From contig NZ_CP160205.1 of NCBI RefSeq assembly GCF_041080815.1, positions 1,426,001-1,490,000 of the forward strand: DNA of 64,000 nt, read 5' to 3'. This DNA is from Mucilaginibacter yixingensis (GTDB lineage Bacteria > Bacteroidota > Bacteroidia > Sphingobacteriales > Sphingobacteriaceae). Both the position numbers and the translations under genes were made by a program. Numbering within the stretch: the stretch's first letter is position 1; the number at the start of each line of letters is the position of its first letter. Shown here one piece after another: positions 47,494 through 57,197 of this stretch. The notes beneath the pieces are model-generated. The model was not told the DNA's origin. It was given only the letters and a program-made list of their open reading frames with translations, and did no database searches.

Positions 47494-49068
47494 ATGATTA
47501 ATAATAAAGTAAAATATCTTTTAATGCTGATATGCTCCGTGGCATTGTTGAGCGCTTGCAAAAAACAATGGGATCAGCGTACTGCCATTGCCAACCAGCA
47601 ATTGAATGTTACGCTGATAGAGCAGATCAAGGCCAATCCAAACCTGAGTACTTTTGCAAAGTACTTAACGCAAACAGGTTTGGATCAGGTGCTGGCGTCG
47701 TCAAAAACGTTTACCGTTTTTGCGCCAACTAACACCGCCATGCAATCGCTTGATCCGGCCGTTGCGAGTGATCCTGTTCAATTGAAGTTGTTCATCTCAA
47801 ACCATATTGCCAATCAAACTTACCTGGCATCTGGTATTCAAGGGTCTATCCGTATCCATACGCTGACCGGCAAAAACGTAACCTTTACCCGCACAACGGT
47901 CGAAGATGCTAATATTACTACTGCAGATCAGTATGTTAGCAACGGTACGCTTAACATTATAGACAAAACGTTGCCGGTTAAATTAAACATATCTGACTTT
48001 GTGAGGAGCCTTACTACGGTGGGCGCCTTACAAAGCGCTTATGTAAAGAGTCAGGATACCAGCTATACAGATACAACTCAAGCCACGGTACAGAGCCTTG
48101 ATCCTAAAACCGGTAAGCCTATTCTGGTACCAGGTACAGGTGTGGTGAAGTATAACAAATACTTCAAAAAAACAGCAGCGCTGGACAATGAGGACAGTAC
48201 CTATACTTACATCGTATTGACTGATGCAGCCCTGAATACAGAACGCGGTAAAGTGAGTAAGTACTTTACCACTGTAACCAACTCTGTAGATACCACCACC
48301 AGGCTGGCTTCATTCAACGTATTGAAAGATGTAGCTATCCGTGGGATGGTTAAACCGGCAGATCTGCCAGCCAGCCTTAAATCTGTAAATGGAGTTAACG
48401 TGCCTATTGATCAAAGCGCTATTGTGCAAACCTATAATGCCAGCAACGGTATTGTGTACGTAATGAGCGCGGTTAACTTCGCCGTTTCAGAAAAAATCAC
48501 ATCCATCACTATCCAGGGCGAGTTTCCGTCATTCTTTACGCGTGCAGACAGGGCGTCACTGGCGCAGTATCGCATCAGACCAGACATCAATGGCAAAACT
48601 TATAACGATATGTTTTTGCAGTTCTCAAGTAGTACTACACTGGCCTCATTTTTTGCAGCATATAGGGTAAGCGGTCTTAACACCTGCCAATACAGAGTTT
48701 ATCTGAGGGCGGTTAACGATACTTTATTTAACCATATTGCTAAGCCAGGTAATATTTCGCAAAGGATAACCTTTGGTCAGGTAAGTTCAATAGCCGTAAC
48801 AGATGCCGCCACCGGAACGTTAACCGCCACCACGGCCGTAAACTATCCGTACCAGAACAGCACTCCATACAATTATGTGCCGATGGAGTACACAGGCGCT
48901 ACTGCGGGCACTATTACTGCCAACTCAACCATCAATGTTGTGGGTGGAATGCTTAACGTGACTAAACTTTCAACTATTAATATGTATTTGCAGGCGGCCA
49001 ACAGTACAACGGTGAACGCGAACAACTTATTGATAGATTACATTAGACTGGACCCTGTTATACAATAA
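47494..49068 (+). CDS. FAS1 lipoprotein with C-terminal beta-sandwich, 524 aa
   Basis: The lipoprotein signal has Cys22 (LLSAC). One clear FAS1 domain (about 40-165: 'TFTVFAPTNTAMQSL', 'SNGTLNIIDKTLPV') is followed by a degenerate one. The C-terminal region ends 'NNLLIDYIRLDPVIQ', the same type of close as in the preceding gene, so the two genes look like diverged paralogues. It lies 42 bases after the previous gene and 14 before the next SusC. No enzyme motifs. Confidence 0.82.
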   Translation: MINNKVKYLLMLICSVALLSACKKQWDQRTAIANQQLNVTLIEQIKANPNLSTFAKYLTQTGLDQVLASSKTFTVFAPTNTAMQSLDPAVASDPVQLKLFISNHIANQTYLASGIQGSIRIHTLTGKNVTFTRTTVEDANITTADQYVSNGTLNIIDKTLPVKLNISDFVRSLTTVGALQSAYVKSQDTSYTDTTQATVQSLDPKTGKPILVPGTGVVKYNKYFKKTAALDNEDSTYTYIVLTDAALNTERGKVSKYFTTVTNSVDTTTRLASFNVLKDVAIRGMVKPADLPASLKSVNGVNVPIDQSAIVQTYNASNGIVYVMSAVNFAVSEKITSITIQGEFPSFFTRADRASLAQYRIRPDINGKTYNDMFLQFSSSTTLASFFAAYRVSGLNTCQYRVYLRAVNDTLFNHIAKPGNISQRITFGQVSSIAVTDAATGTLTATTAVNYPYQNSTPYNYVPMEYTGATAGTITANSTINVVGGMLNVTKLSTINMYLQAANSTTVNANNLLIDYIRLDPVIQ

Positions 49069-49082
49069 ACCCATTTTACCTT

Positions 49083-52000
49083 ATGCAAAATTTTACGAAA
49101 TCAATTGGTTTGCTCCTTTCTATATGCTTATTGAGCAGCATAAAGGTGATGGCACAACAGTCGGGTGGTAAGTCTGTGAATATGGCAGATAGTGTTGCAC
49201 GTTATCGTCAAGACTCTATTGCACGTGCTAATGCACCAAAAGCCACCGGTAATATTAAAGACGGAGCCACCGGCAAGCCGGTATCCGGTGTAAGTGTAAG
49301 CGTAGATGGTTATTCTGCTGCACTTACTGATGACCATGGTCACTTCAGCGTATCGGTGCCAAGTTACGATGCCGTGCTGATGGTATCGTTCCAAGGTTAT
49401 CAAAAGAAGTATGTACCGTTGAAAGGTCAGCATACTATTCCAGACGTGATCTTGTTTGAAGATACCTATAGTTCTATTTATGACGAAGCAAAGCTGCCTT
49501 TCAGCAACGTACCTGCCTCAAAGCTGTCAAACGCTGTATCCAGCGTTAATACCTTTGGTGCATGGGAGCCTTCAAAGCTTGAAACAGCAGACTCATATCT
49601 GCAAGGCAAGGTAGCAGGCTTAAATGTAGTGCGCCGTTCAGGTACGCCAAATGTTGGCGCTAACTTGTTTCTGCGTGGTTTCAGTTCGTTGTATGGCACC
49701 AATGCTCCATTAATTGTATTGGATGGTATGATCTTCGATACCCAGCGATATGGTAACTCCATAATTGCAGGGCACGTAACTAACCCGTTTGAAACACTCG
49801 ATCTGCATGATGTGGATAACATCACCGTGCTAAAAGATGCGCAAGCCGGTATTTATGGTACCAAAGGTGCTAACGGTGTAATCCTCATCACCACCAATTC
49901 TAACCCAGATCTGGCTACCAAAATTGACCTTGGCTTATACTCAAGCTATAACTACATGCCGCAGAGTGATCTGTTGCCGTTAATGCAGTCTAAAGATTAC
50001 CGCGTGTATCTGTCAGACCTGCTGCATACCACGCCATTAAGCCAGGATCAGATTGCGTCGTTACCGTTTATGAATGATAATGCGGCGTCAAATCCAGACT
50101 ATTACGTTTATCATAACAACACCAACTGGCAAAAGCAGTCTTTTGCTAATGGCTATAACAAAAACGTTGATTTACGTGTATCTGGTGGTGATAACATTGC
50201 CCGTTACGTATTGTCTATGCAGTATGGTAACAATAAAGGCATCACACCTTATACAGATTTAACTAAATATAGCACCCGCTTTAACGGTAACCTTAACATT
50301 AGTAAAAACTTTACTATCAATACCACGCTGGCTTTTGCTTACAACTCGCAGAACCTGAAAGATCAGGGTGTGGCGCCCAGAACCAGCCCTAGTTTCCTGA
50401 GCTTAATTAAATCGCCATTATTGCGTACTCAACAGGTAAACTCGTCTGGTATTGAATCGCCAAACCAGGCTGACGTTGACATTTTTAATTACAGTAACCC
50501 TGCTGTTTTGTTAAGCAAAACACAAGAGTCAAACCAATACTACCGGTTCTTTGGTAACTTTGATTTCAAATATCAAATCAGCAAATTTTTTGCTGCACAA
50601 AGTTTGATTGGCGTTACTGCTGATAAAGTACGCGAGAATACCTTTATTCCACGTACTGGTGTAACAGGCGATACCCTGGCAAACGGACAAATTATCTTTA
50701 ACCGTTTGGGTAGCCAGGTACAGCGCTTGTTTAACCTGTATAGCGATACCTACTTATCTTACAATCGTACCTTCAACCGCATCCACCAGCTGAATGCTTA
50801 TTTAGGTATGCGTTATACCCAGTCAAACAACTACAGTAATATTGACCTGGGCTATAACTCGGCTATTGACCAATTGGTGAGTGTTACCTATTCTGTGCCT
50901 GCACTGCGCATAGCTGGCGGCGATTTAGGTGCTTACCGCTGGTTTAGCAATTACTTTAATGTAAACTACGAGCTTTCTAACAAATACATCTTCGGATTCA
51001 ACGTTACCGCCGATGCTTCTTCAAGATTTGGCACAAATGTACCGGGCGCGTTGCACGTGGGGGGTACCAGCTACGCGGTGTTGCCATCGGGTTCTGCAGC
51101 ATGGATTATGTCATCAGAGCGCTTTATGTCTGGTCTGAAGTTCATAGAGCTACTGAAATTGCGCGCCAGCTACGGGTTAACCGGTAATGATGATATTGGT
51201 AATTATGCTGCCCGTCAGTACTATGTATCACAAAATCTGCTGGGTCAGCAAGGTTTGGTACGTGGTAGCTTTGGCAACCCTGGTTTGCAATGGGAGTTGA
51301 ACAGAAAGCTGGATCTGGGTCTGGACGCGTCCTTTTTGCAAGACCGCTTGAATGTTACTGCCGATTACTATCGTAACGTAACCGATAAGATGATTACACA
51401 AACACCGGCCCCGGTTGTATCTGGTGTTTCTTATGCCATTACTAATGATGGCGGTATGCAAACTAACGGCGTTGAGTTAAGTGTAAATGGCCGTATTATT
51501 AGCAAACCTAATTTTAAATGGGATCTGGGTTTCAACATTGCTACTTACCGCAACAAAATCACTAAACTGCCGGCTAACAACTTGATTAATCAATATGCTG
51601 GCGCAAATATCATCACCAGTATTGGCAGCCCGGTTGCCGAGTTTTATGGCTATAAAACCAATGGCGTTTATGCCAGCAACGCAGAGGCCGCTTCTGCAGG
51701 CATCAGCGTAAGAAATGCTGCCGGAACGCTTATTCCTCAACAAGGTGGCGATATGCGCTTTGTTGATGTAAACGGCGATAAAGTGATTGATAGCAAAGAC
51801 ATGCAGGTTATTGGCAACCCTAACCCTGATTTTGTTGGTGGTATTACAACTGGTTTTACTTACAAAAGAATTAGCCTGAATGCGTTGATTTCATTTGTAA
51901 AAGGCAATCAGGTATATAACTACACCCGCAGGATGCTGGAGTCTGAAAGCAACTTCTACAACCAAACCCTTGCTATTAACAACAGATGGCGTGGTGATGG

Positions 52001-52313
52001 CCAGGTAACCTCTATCCCGAGAGCATCATACGGTGATCCAAGTGGTAACTCAGCGTTTTCTGACCGTTGGATTGAAGACGGTTCTTATATCCGCCTGCGC
52101 AGCGTAACTGCCAGCTATGACGTACCATTTAAAGCCAAATACTTTAAATACGTAAAGGTTTATGTAACAGGTTATAACCTGCTAACCTTTACCAAATACC
52201 TGGGTTACGATCCGGAGTTTGCGGCTAATGAGAACGTGCTGTTGCAAGGTATTGATACCGGGCTCGAGCCACAGATTAAGAACATACAATTGGGCATACG
52301 CGTAGGCATATAA
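49083..52313 (+). CDS. SusC/RagA outer-membrane protein, divergent N-terminus
   Basis: This 1076-residue protein has a signal peptide ending about residue 24 (VMAQ). A 30-residue Ser/Ala/Arg-rich linker ('VARYRQDSIARANAPK') precedes the carboxypeptidase-like domain (about 54-124). The usual 'LNEVVVVGYG' TonB box is not recognisable; in its place is 'FEDTYSSIYDEAKLPF' (about 125-140). Plug ('LQGKVAGLNVVRRSG', 'NLFLRGFSSLYGTNAPLIVLDG') and a barrel ending LGIRVGI are intact. It may couple weakly or differently to TonB, or pair with the first SusC. SusD follows after about 23 bases. Confidence 0.92.
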   Translation: MQNFTKSIGLLLSICLLSSIKVMAQQSGGKSVNMADSVARYRQDSIARANAPKATGNIKDGATGKPVSGVSVSVDGYSAALTDDHGHFSVSVPSYDAVLMVSFQGYQKKYVPLKGQHTIPDVILFEDTYSSIYDEAKLPFSNVPASKLSNAVSSVNTFGAWEPSKLETADSYLQGKVAGLNVVRRSGTPNVGANLFLRGFSSLYGTNAPLIVLDGMIFDTQRYGNSIIAGHVTNPFETLDLHDVDNITVLKDAQAGIYGTKGANGVILITTNSNPDLATKIDLGLYSSYNYMPQSDLLPLMQSKDYRVYLSDLLHTTPLSQDQIASLPFMNDNAASNPDYYVYHNNTNWQKQSFANGYNKNVDLRVSGGDNIARYVLSMQYGNNKGITPYTDLTKYSTRFNGNLNISKNFTINTTLAFAYNSQNLKDQGVAPRTSPSFLSLIKSPLLRTQQVNSSGIESPNQADVDIFNYSNPAVLLSKTQESNQYYRFFGNFDFKYQISKFFAAQSLIGVTADKVRENTFIPRTGVTGDTLANGQIIFNRLGSQVQRLFNLYSDTYLSYNRTFNRIHQLNAYLGMRYTQSNNYSNIDLGYNSAIDQLVSVTYSVPALRIAGGDLGAYRWFSNYFNVNYELSNKYIFGFNVTADASSRFGTNVPGALHVGGTSYAVLPSGSAAWIMSSERFMSGLKFIELLKLRASYGLTGNDDIGNYAARQYYVSQNLLGQQGLVRGSFGNPGLQWELNRKLDLGLDASFLQDRLNVTADYYRNVTDKMITQTPAPVVSGVSYAITNDGGMQTNGVELSVNGRIISKPNFKWDLGFNIATYRNKITKLPANNLINQYAGANIITSIGSPVAEFYGYKTNGVYASNAEAASAGISVRNAAGTLIPQQGGDMRFVDVNGDKVIDSKDMQVIGNPNPDFVGGITTGFTYKRISLNALISFVKGNQVYNYTRRMLESESNFYNQTLAINNRWRGDGQVTSIPRASYGDPSGNSAFSDRWIEDGSYIRLRSVTASYDVPFKAKYFKYVKVYVTGYNLLTFTKYLGYDPEFAANENVLLQGIDTGLEPQIKNIQLGIRVGI

Positions 52314-52336
52314 TCACTAACAGAACTGTGACGATC

Positions 52337-54109
52337 ATGAAAAGAAATTATATTAAATCCGTTTATAAAATCGCACTGGCGTGTTGCGTGATTGCAACCT
52401 GCTCTTGCAAAAAAGCACTGGATCTGAAACCTAAAGATCAGGTAGATGTTACCAATGCCTACCAGAACGTTTACGATGCCAACGCAGCTGTTATTGGTAT
52501 TTACGGGCAGTTGTTGGGTATTGCAGACCGCTACATTGTACTGAATGAGCTGCGTGCCGATTTGATGAGCCCTACAGCTAATGCAGACCAATACCTGCGT
52601 CAGTTAAATGAGCACTCAGAAACTGCCGACAATCCGTGGGTCGACCCTAAGCCGTGGTACAAAATCATCCTGAACATCAATGATGCCATGTATCACTTTG
52701 ATGATATGTACAAAACCGGCAAGCTGAAAACAACAGACTACCAGGAGCGTTACTCTGACCTTGGTTCGCTGCGTTGTTGGTTATACTTGCAGTTAGGTAT
52801 GCACTACGGATCAATTCCGTATGTTACAGATCCGCTGGCCAGTATTGACGATTTGAAAGATCAGAGCAAATATCCAAAAATGGCTTTCAGCGATATTTTG
52901 AAAAAGCTGGCTGCTTTTATGAATGATCCAATCAGGTCATTAGAAACATATTCAGCTGCTGATCCTATTACCGGAGCCACCAACTCGGCGCTTAATACTA
53001 CTATAGATGGTAATAGCACCAGTTTGTTCTTTGCGCTTAAATATGCTATTAAGGGTGATGTTAACCTTTGGGCCGGTAATTACAAAGATGCATCTACAGC
53101 TTATAAATACCTGATGGAGTATGGCGCCCAGCGTGGTCCGTACGGCGATGGTGCTGCTCAGAAATACTGGTATTATAAAGTATGTAGCGACGTATTTAAT
53201 ATCAGCTACACCAATAACACAGACGCCCTTTTTGTTGACGGAACTACTGCCGGTTACCGCGAAATTTTTGCCAATGCCACCGGTACTAACGTTGGTAATG
53301 AGCACTTATGGCGTATGCCTTTCAGTACCACATTTGGTCCGCAAAATCCGTTTATTAACCTGTTTTCAAACCAGGGGGGCAGCTATTTGCTTACCGTGTC
53401 TAAGGCGCTGGTTAACAACTGGAACTCGCAGATGCAAAATAATGGGTTTCCTTATGATGCGCGTAGCCGCGTGGCTGTAAGAACCATTAACGGACAGCCG
53501 GTGATTATGAAGCAGCTGTATTTTTACCTTAACGGTACTACGTTCTTGCCAAATAGCTTATTGTCTAAACAAGGTTACTGGTTAATTTACCGTACCTCAA
53601 TGTTACAGCAACACTTTGCAGAATCAGCATTGCAGGACGGGCAGAACAAAATAGCATATTCTTTACTGAATGTGGGCATCAGAAGCATGTACAACCCTTA
53701 CGCACCAAGCGTGCCGCCAAGCAGCTATGACGTAACCAATACCGAGCAAACTTTTTTACCGGCACCTTATGATTTTGATGCACGTAGCGGTGGCCCGCAG
53801 GGTTACCATAAAGACTGGTATCGTGAGGTTGGTACCCGCAGCCGCGCTAACCTGGTGCGTCTGGATACCACCATTATTAGCAGACCGCTGGATCTGGAAA
53901 ATGAGATTGTTAACGATAGCGGACGCGAGCTTTGCTTTGAAGGCGTACGCTGGGGCGATTTAGTGCGCGTAGCACTGCGTCGTAATGATCCTTCATTTTT
54001 GGCCAATAAAATTGGCGACAAGCTGGTTGCAGAAGGCAATCCTAACGCCGAGGCAGTACGCAAAAAGCTAATGACCGTTAGCAACTGGTATCTGCCATTC
54101 AAGCTGTAA
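52337..54109 (+). CDS. RagB/SusD-like surface lipoprotein, 590 aa
   Basis: The start at ATG 52337 (MKRNYIKSVYKIALACC) is preferred over a GTG three codons upstream. The lipobox region ends TCSCKKALDLKPKDQ (Cys about 24-26). SusD blocks 'TNAYQNVYDANAAVIGIYGQL', 'LGSLRCWLYLQLGMHYGSIPY' and 'ELCFEGVRWGDLVRVALRR' are present. It is about 100 residues longer than the other two SusD proteins here, with extra loops in the middle. It is the last gene of the operon, followed by a terminator. Confidence 0.92.
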   Translation: MKRNYIKSVYKIALACCVIATCSCKKALDLKPKDQVDVTNAYQNVYDANAAVIGIYGQLLGIADRYIVLNELRADLMSPTANADQYLRQLNEHSETADNPWVDPKPWYKIILNINDAMYHFDDMYKTGKLKTTDYQERYSDLGSLRCWLYLQLGMHYGSIPYVTDPLASIDDLKDQSKYPKMAFSDILKKLAAFMNDPIRSLETYSAADPITGATNSALNTTIDGNSTSLFFALKYAIKGDVNLWAGNYKDASTAYKYLMEYGAQRGPYGDGAAQKYWYYKVCSDVFNISYTNNTDALFVDGTTAGYREIFANATGTNVGNEHLWRMPFSTTFGPQNPFINLFSNQGGSYLLTVSKALVNNWNSQMQNNGFPYDARSRVAVRTINGQPVIMKQLYFYLNGTTFLPNSLLSKQGYWLIYRTSMLQQHFAESALQDGQNKIAYSLLNVGIRSMYNPYAPSVPPSSYDVTNTEQTFLPAPYDFDARSGGPQGYHKDWYREVGTRSRANLVRLDTTIISRPLDLENEIVNDSGRELCFEGVRWGDLVRVALRRNDPSFLANKIGDKLVAEGNPNAEAVRKKLMTVSNWYLPFKL

Positions 54110-54134
54110 TTTCTCCTGGAGAGCATTAAATAAG

Positions 54135-54167
54135 AAACGGCTGCATTGTTAATCAATGCAGCCGTTT
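54135..54167 (+). terminator. Terminator of the FAS1-SusCD operon
   Basis: A perfect 14-bp stem, AAACGGCTGCATTG (54135-54148) with CAATGCAGCCGTTT (54154-54167), closes a TTAAT loop and is followed by GTGTT. It sits 25 bases after the last SusD stop. Confidence 0.88.
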
Positions 54168-54246
54168 GTGTTACATACGTGTTTGGGGGTAGATTTTAGT
54201 GTCGCTTTGTCCTTCAAAAACTTTTAATAAAAACGGCTTACAATTG

Positions 54247-54254
54247 TAGCTTTG
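54247..54254 (+). promoter_or_regulatory. -7 element before the HopJ-like gene
   Basis: TAGCTTTG fits the TAnnTTTG consensus, 18 bases before the ATG at 54273. A good -33 TTG is not visible at the usual distance. Confidence 0.45.
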
Positions 54255-54272
54255 CGGCCAAATATATTTTGC

Positions 54273-54614
54273 ATGAAAGACCAATTAAATACCTTACTAA
54301 GCAGTTTAAAACAAGGAAGCGTTGCGTTTAAAGACGTTATTGCATTTATTGAGACCTACTATCAGCATCAGCCTACGGCGTTTAAAAATGGCGAGACTTA
54401 TAATGAGGCTACGCAAAATCAGGGTAGCGCCAAGGTTTTTTCTTTCGCACAACTGAATAATTTGAGCAAAGAAGATACGCTTTATCTGTTTGCCGAGCAT
54501 TACCAGGCTGTATTAGATACGCCAGAAGCTATAGATCATCAAAACATCAGGCAATTTATGGCTCATGGCTGGCCGGGAGTAGTTTTTGAGGGGCAGGCTT
54601 TAACGGCTAAATAA
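54273..54614 (+). CDS. HopJ-type III effector-like protein
   Basis: This is 113 residues from ATG 54273 (MKDQLNTLLSSLKQG). The protein matches the small HopJ family: 'FKDVIAFIETYYQHQPTAFKNG', 'NQGSAKVFSFAQLNNLS' and 'RQFMAHGWPGVVFEG'. Despite the name, homologues are widespread in free-living bacteria without type III secretion. None is seen here, so a housekeeping role is more likely. It is a single gene, convergent with the histidine kinase. Confidence 0.85.
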   Translation: MKDQLNTLLSSLKQGSVAFKDVIAFIETYYQHQPTAFKNGETYNEATQNQGSAKVFSFAQLNNLSKEDTLYLFAEHYQAVLDTPEAIDHQNIRQFMAHGWPGVVFEGQALTAK

Positions 54615-54620
54615 TAGTAT

Positions 54621-55937
54621 TTAGAGCATTATTTCTGGCACCGCTACGGCGGTTGCCGGAAGCTCGACAAAGAAGGTTGTACCGCTTTGCGCATCGCAAT
54701 TAAACCAGATGCGGCCACCAAGAAAGGCCGTGTATTCGCGGCATAGCGCCAGGCCTAAACCGACACCGGTTTCATTGGCTGTACCGGCTGTAGATACGGT
54801 ACTGAAGTCAAATATATCGTCGTTAAGGTTGGTTGGTGTGCCGTTGCCGCTGTCTTTCACAATAATCAGGCAGCTGCTGTTAGTCTGTCCGGCACTAACG
54901 CGTACTTTACCGCCCGGCGAGGTGAATTTGATGGCATTGTTGAGCAAGTTGCGCACAATTAGCAGCACCATATCTGCGTTACCCCAAATGGTGGCATCGG
55001 CTACCAAAATGTCCTCCAGTACTATTTGTTTCCGGTTGGCAATATTGCTGAACAGCTGAACAACAGGCTCCAGCAAAACGGCAACATTTAGCGATTCTAC
55101 CAAGGGTTTAGAACCACCCAGTTGACTTTTAGACCACTGCAAAACATTGTCTACCATATCTAAAGTGCATTTGGTAGATCGCAGTAACTGCACTTTGATT
55201 TCACGCTTTTCCTCTTCGGTCAGGTCATACTCTACCAATAGTTCCAGGTAGTTTTGTATATGCGCCAGCGGGCTCCGTAAATCGTGCGAGATGATAGAGA
55301 ATAACTTGTTTTTTTCGGCATCAAGCACCTTTAGTCGTGCTGCGTTTTGCTGGGCCTCCCGGCGTTCTGTTTCATAGCGGCTGCGAATAATATAAAAACA
55401 TGCCAGCACCATCACAGTAACGGTAAGATAGGCTGATGAAACATCAACGTATCTGTCGGCTATGGCTGGATAGGTAAACGGCACAGTTGAGGGATCAAAG
55501 TATTGAATAATGTGCAAGCCCAGAAATAACAGCACATTACAACCCACCCAATACCAGTATTCACTCACCGGCACAATGGCTACCATTACCACCAGCATCA
55601 ACAAAAAGAAATAGCCTGTAGGGCCGTCAATACCCGAGTTTAAAAAGTAGTTGGCTACAAAAAGCAGATTACCGATGATGCAGAAAACAATGCGCGATAC
55701 GGCTGTATGGCCGCGAAAGCGTGAGAGATAATATAAAACAGCCACCGCAGCGCCGGTTATACCACTGGCCAGCGCAATAGCAGGCAAACCAACCACCCAG
55801 TTAAGCGGAACATTATACGCCAGTGCTGCTACGCAAATAGCCAGTACAGAATGAAAAATACGTACCGTTAAAGGGAAATCTTGCGATGAGCCGCCAATTT
55901 TATCCTTAACGCGCCTGATGGAAGCAGGGATGTTCAA
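54621..55937 (-). CDS. Sensor histidine kinase
   Basis: This 438-residue membrane kinase has about six to seven helices between residues 25 and 185 and no large periplasmic domain. A short coiled coil (about 188-212) follows. The HisKA H-box has H218 in SIISHDLRSPLAH. The HATPase domain has an N-box (NNAIKF, about 333-338), G1 DSGNG (362-366) and G2 GVGLGLAL (391-398). No response regulator is adjacent, so it is an orphan. The signal may be sensed within the membrane. It ends 7 bases from the convergent HopJ-like gene. Confidence 0.92.
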   Translation of the reverse strand: MNIPASIRRVKDKIGGSSQDFPLTVRIFHSVLAICVAALAYNVPLNWVVGLPAIALASGITGAAVAVLYYLSRFRGHTAVSRIVFCIIGNLLFVANYFLNSGIDGPTGYFFLLMLVVMVAIVPVSEYWYWVGCNVLLFLGLHIIQYFDPSTVPFTYPAIADRYVDVSSAYLTVTVMVLACFYIIRSRYETERREAQQNAARLKVLDAEKNKLFSIISHDLRSPLAHIQNYLELLVEYDLTEEEKREIKVQLLRSTKCTLDMVDNVLQWSKSQLGGSKPLVESLNVAVLLEPVVQLFSNIANRKQIVLEDILVADATIWGNADMVLLIVRNLLNNAIKFTSPGGKVRVSAGQTNSSCLIIVKDSGNGTPTNLNDDIFDFSTVSTAGTANETGVGLGLALCREYTAFLGGRIWFNCDAQSGTTFFVELPATAVAVPEIML

Positions 55938-56110
55938 TAGCTTAATTTTTGCGCTTTAAATATAGCTAAAATGTGTAGGTTATAGGTTGACTGGAGGAGA
56001 AGGTCTGAAAATTTACACACACAAAACCAATTAAGAAAAACTTAAACCAAAACAGAGTGAAACAACGCCGGTTTTGAGGTGTTTGTTTATCACACAAAAT
56101 ACATAAGGTT

Positions 56111-57127
56111 ATGGATATCAACTTGCTGAAGGGAACAGTTAGCAGAATGCTGGCCGACGATAAAGGCCTGCTGGCTATGGACGAAAGTATACCTACCGCC
56201 AACAAACGGTTTAAGGCGCTGGGCATTCCGGAGACGGAGGAATACCGCCGTAAATACAGGCAGTTGATTGTAACCACGCAGGGGTTGGAGGAGTACATCA
56301 GCGGTGCAATTCTGTTTGATGAAACCATTCATCAGCAAACAGACGACGGCCGGTCAATGCTAGCCATTCTGAAGGAAAAAGGTATTGTTCCCGGCATCAA
56401 GGTTGATCAGGGTACGGTAGATCTGCCCGGCTTTCCGGGCGAGAAGATTACCGAGGGGTTAGACGGACTGGCCACCCGCCTGGCCAACTATGCCAAACAA
56501 GGCTTGCTGTTTGCCAAGTGGCGCGCTGTTATTACCATAGGTAATGATATCCCAACGCCCATGGGTATTAAAGCCAACGCATTTGTGCTGGCCCGATATG
56601 CCGCGCTGTGTCAGCAAGTCGGATTAGTGCCGATTGTTGAACCTGAAGTGCTCATGGATGGCAGCCATACGCTGCAAAGATGTGCCGAGGTAACGGAGCA
56701 GGTTTTGCATGCGGTTTTTGCTGCCCTTCATCACATGAAGGTGGTTTTGGATGGAATAATACTGAAACCCAATATGGTGTTGCCGGGTAAAGATTGCCCC
56801 GTGCAGGACGATCTGGAAGCCGTGGCCGATGCTACCATACAATGCTTTATGCGATCTGTGCCGGCAGCGGTACCGGGTATTGCATTTCTATCAGGCGGGC
56901 AATCGGCGCAACTGGCTACCGAGCGGTTAAATACAATGCACATCGGGTATCCCGATATGCCTTGGGCGCTCACCTTCTCGTTCTCCCGCGCCATACAACA
57001 ACCAGCATTGGATAAATGGGCCGGCAAAGATGAAAACGTAGCAGCAGCGCAGCAATTGTTGTATGAACGAGCAGGGCTCAATGCCGAAGCCCGGCAGGGA
57101 AGTTATATGCCGGTGATAGAAAAATGA
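56111..57127 (+). CDS. Fructose-bisphosphate aldolase, class I
   Basis: This 338-residue cytosolic enzyme cleaves fructose-1,6-bisphosphate to DHAP and glyceraldehyde-3-phosphate. The Schiff-base lysine is K219 in ILKPNMV. Other active-site residues appear as D24 in 'LLAMDES', K136 in AKWRAV and E177 in 'IVEPEV'; 'FLSGGQS' is the phosphate-binding loop. The sequence is of the eukaryote-like class I type. No glycolysis partner is adjacent. Read divergently from the kinase. Confidence 0.95.
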   Translation: MDINLLKGTVSRMLADDKGLLAMDESIPTANKRFKALGIPETEEYRRKYRQLIVTTQGLEEYISGAILFDETIHQQTDDGRSMLAILKEKGIVPGIKVDQGTVDLPGFPGEKITEGLDGLATRLANYAKQGLLFAKWRAVITIGNDIPTPMGIKANAFVLARYAALCQQVGLVPIVEPEVLMDGSHTLQRCAEVTEQVLHAVFAALHHMKVVLDGIILKPNMVLPGKDCPVQDDLEAVADATIQCFMRSVPAAVPGIAFLSGGQSAQLATERLNTMHIGYPDMPWALTFSFSRAIQQPALDKWAGKDENVAAAQQLLYERAGLNAEARQGSYMPVIEK

Positions 57128-57197
57128 TGTTTTCGGCGCTTGTAGAGCTATCTAAGATGGATTAGTTTACAAAGACATATTAAAAATCTTACAAGCC

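Noticed and set aside
41190..53305. Several 80-120-residue antisense frames across the SusCD/FAS1 genes
   Set aside because: All overlap strong coding regions with intact family motifs on the + strand and show no signal peptide or domain of their own.
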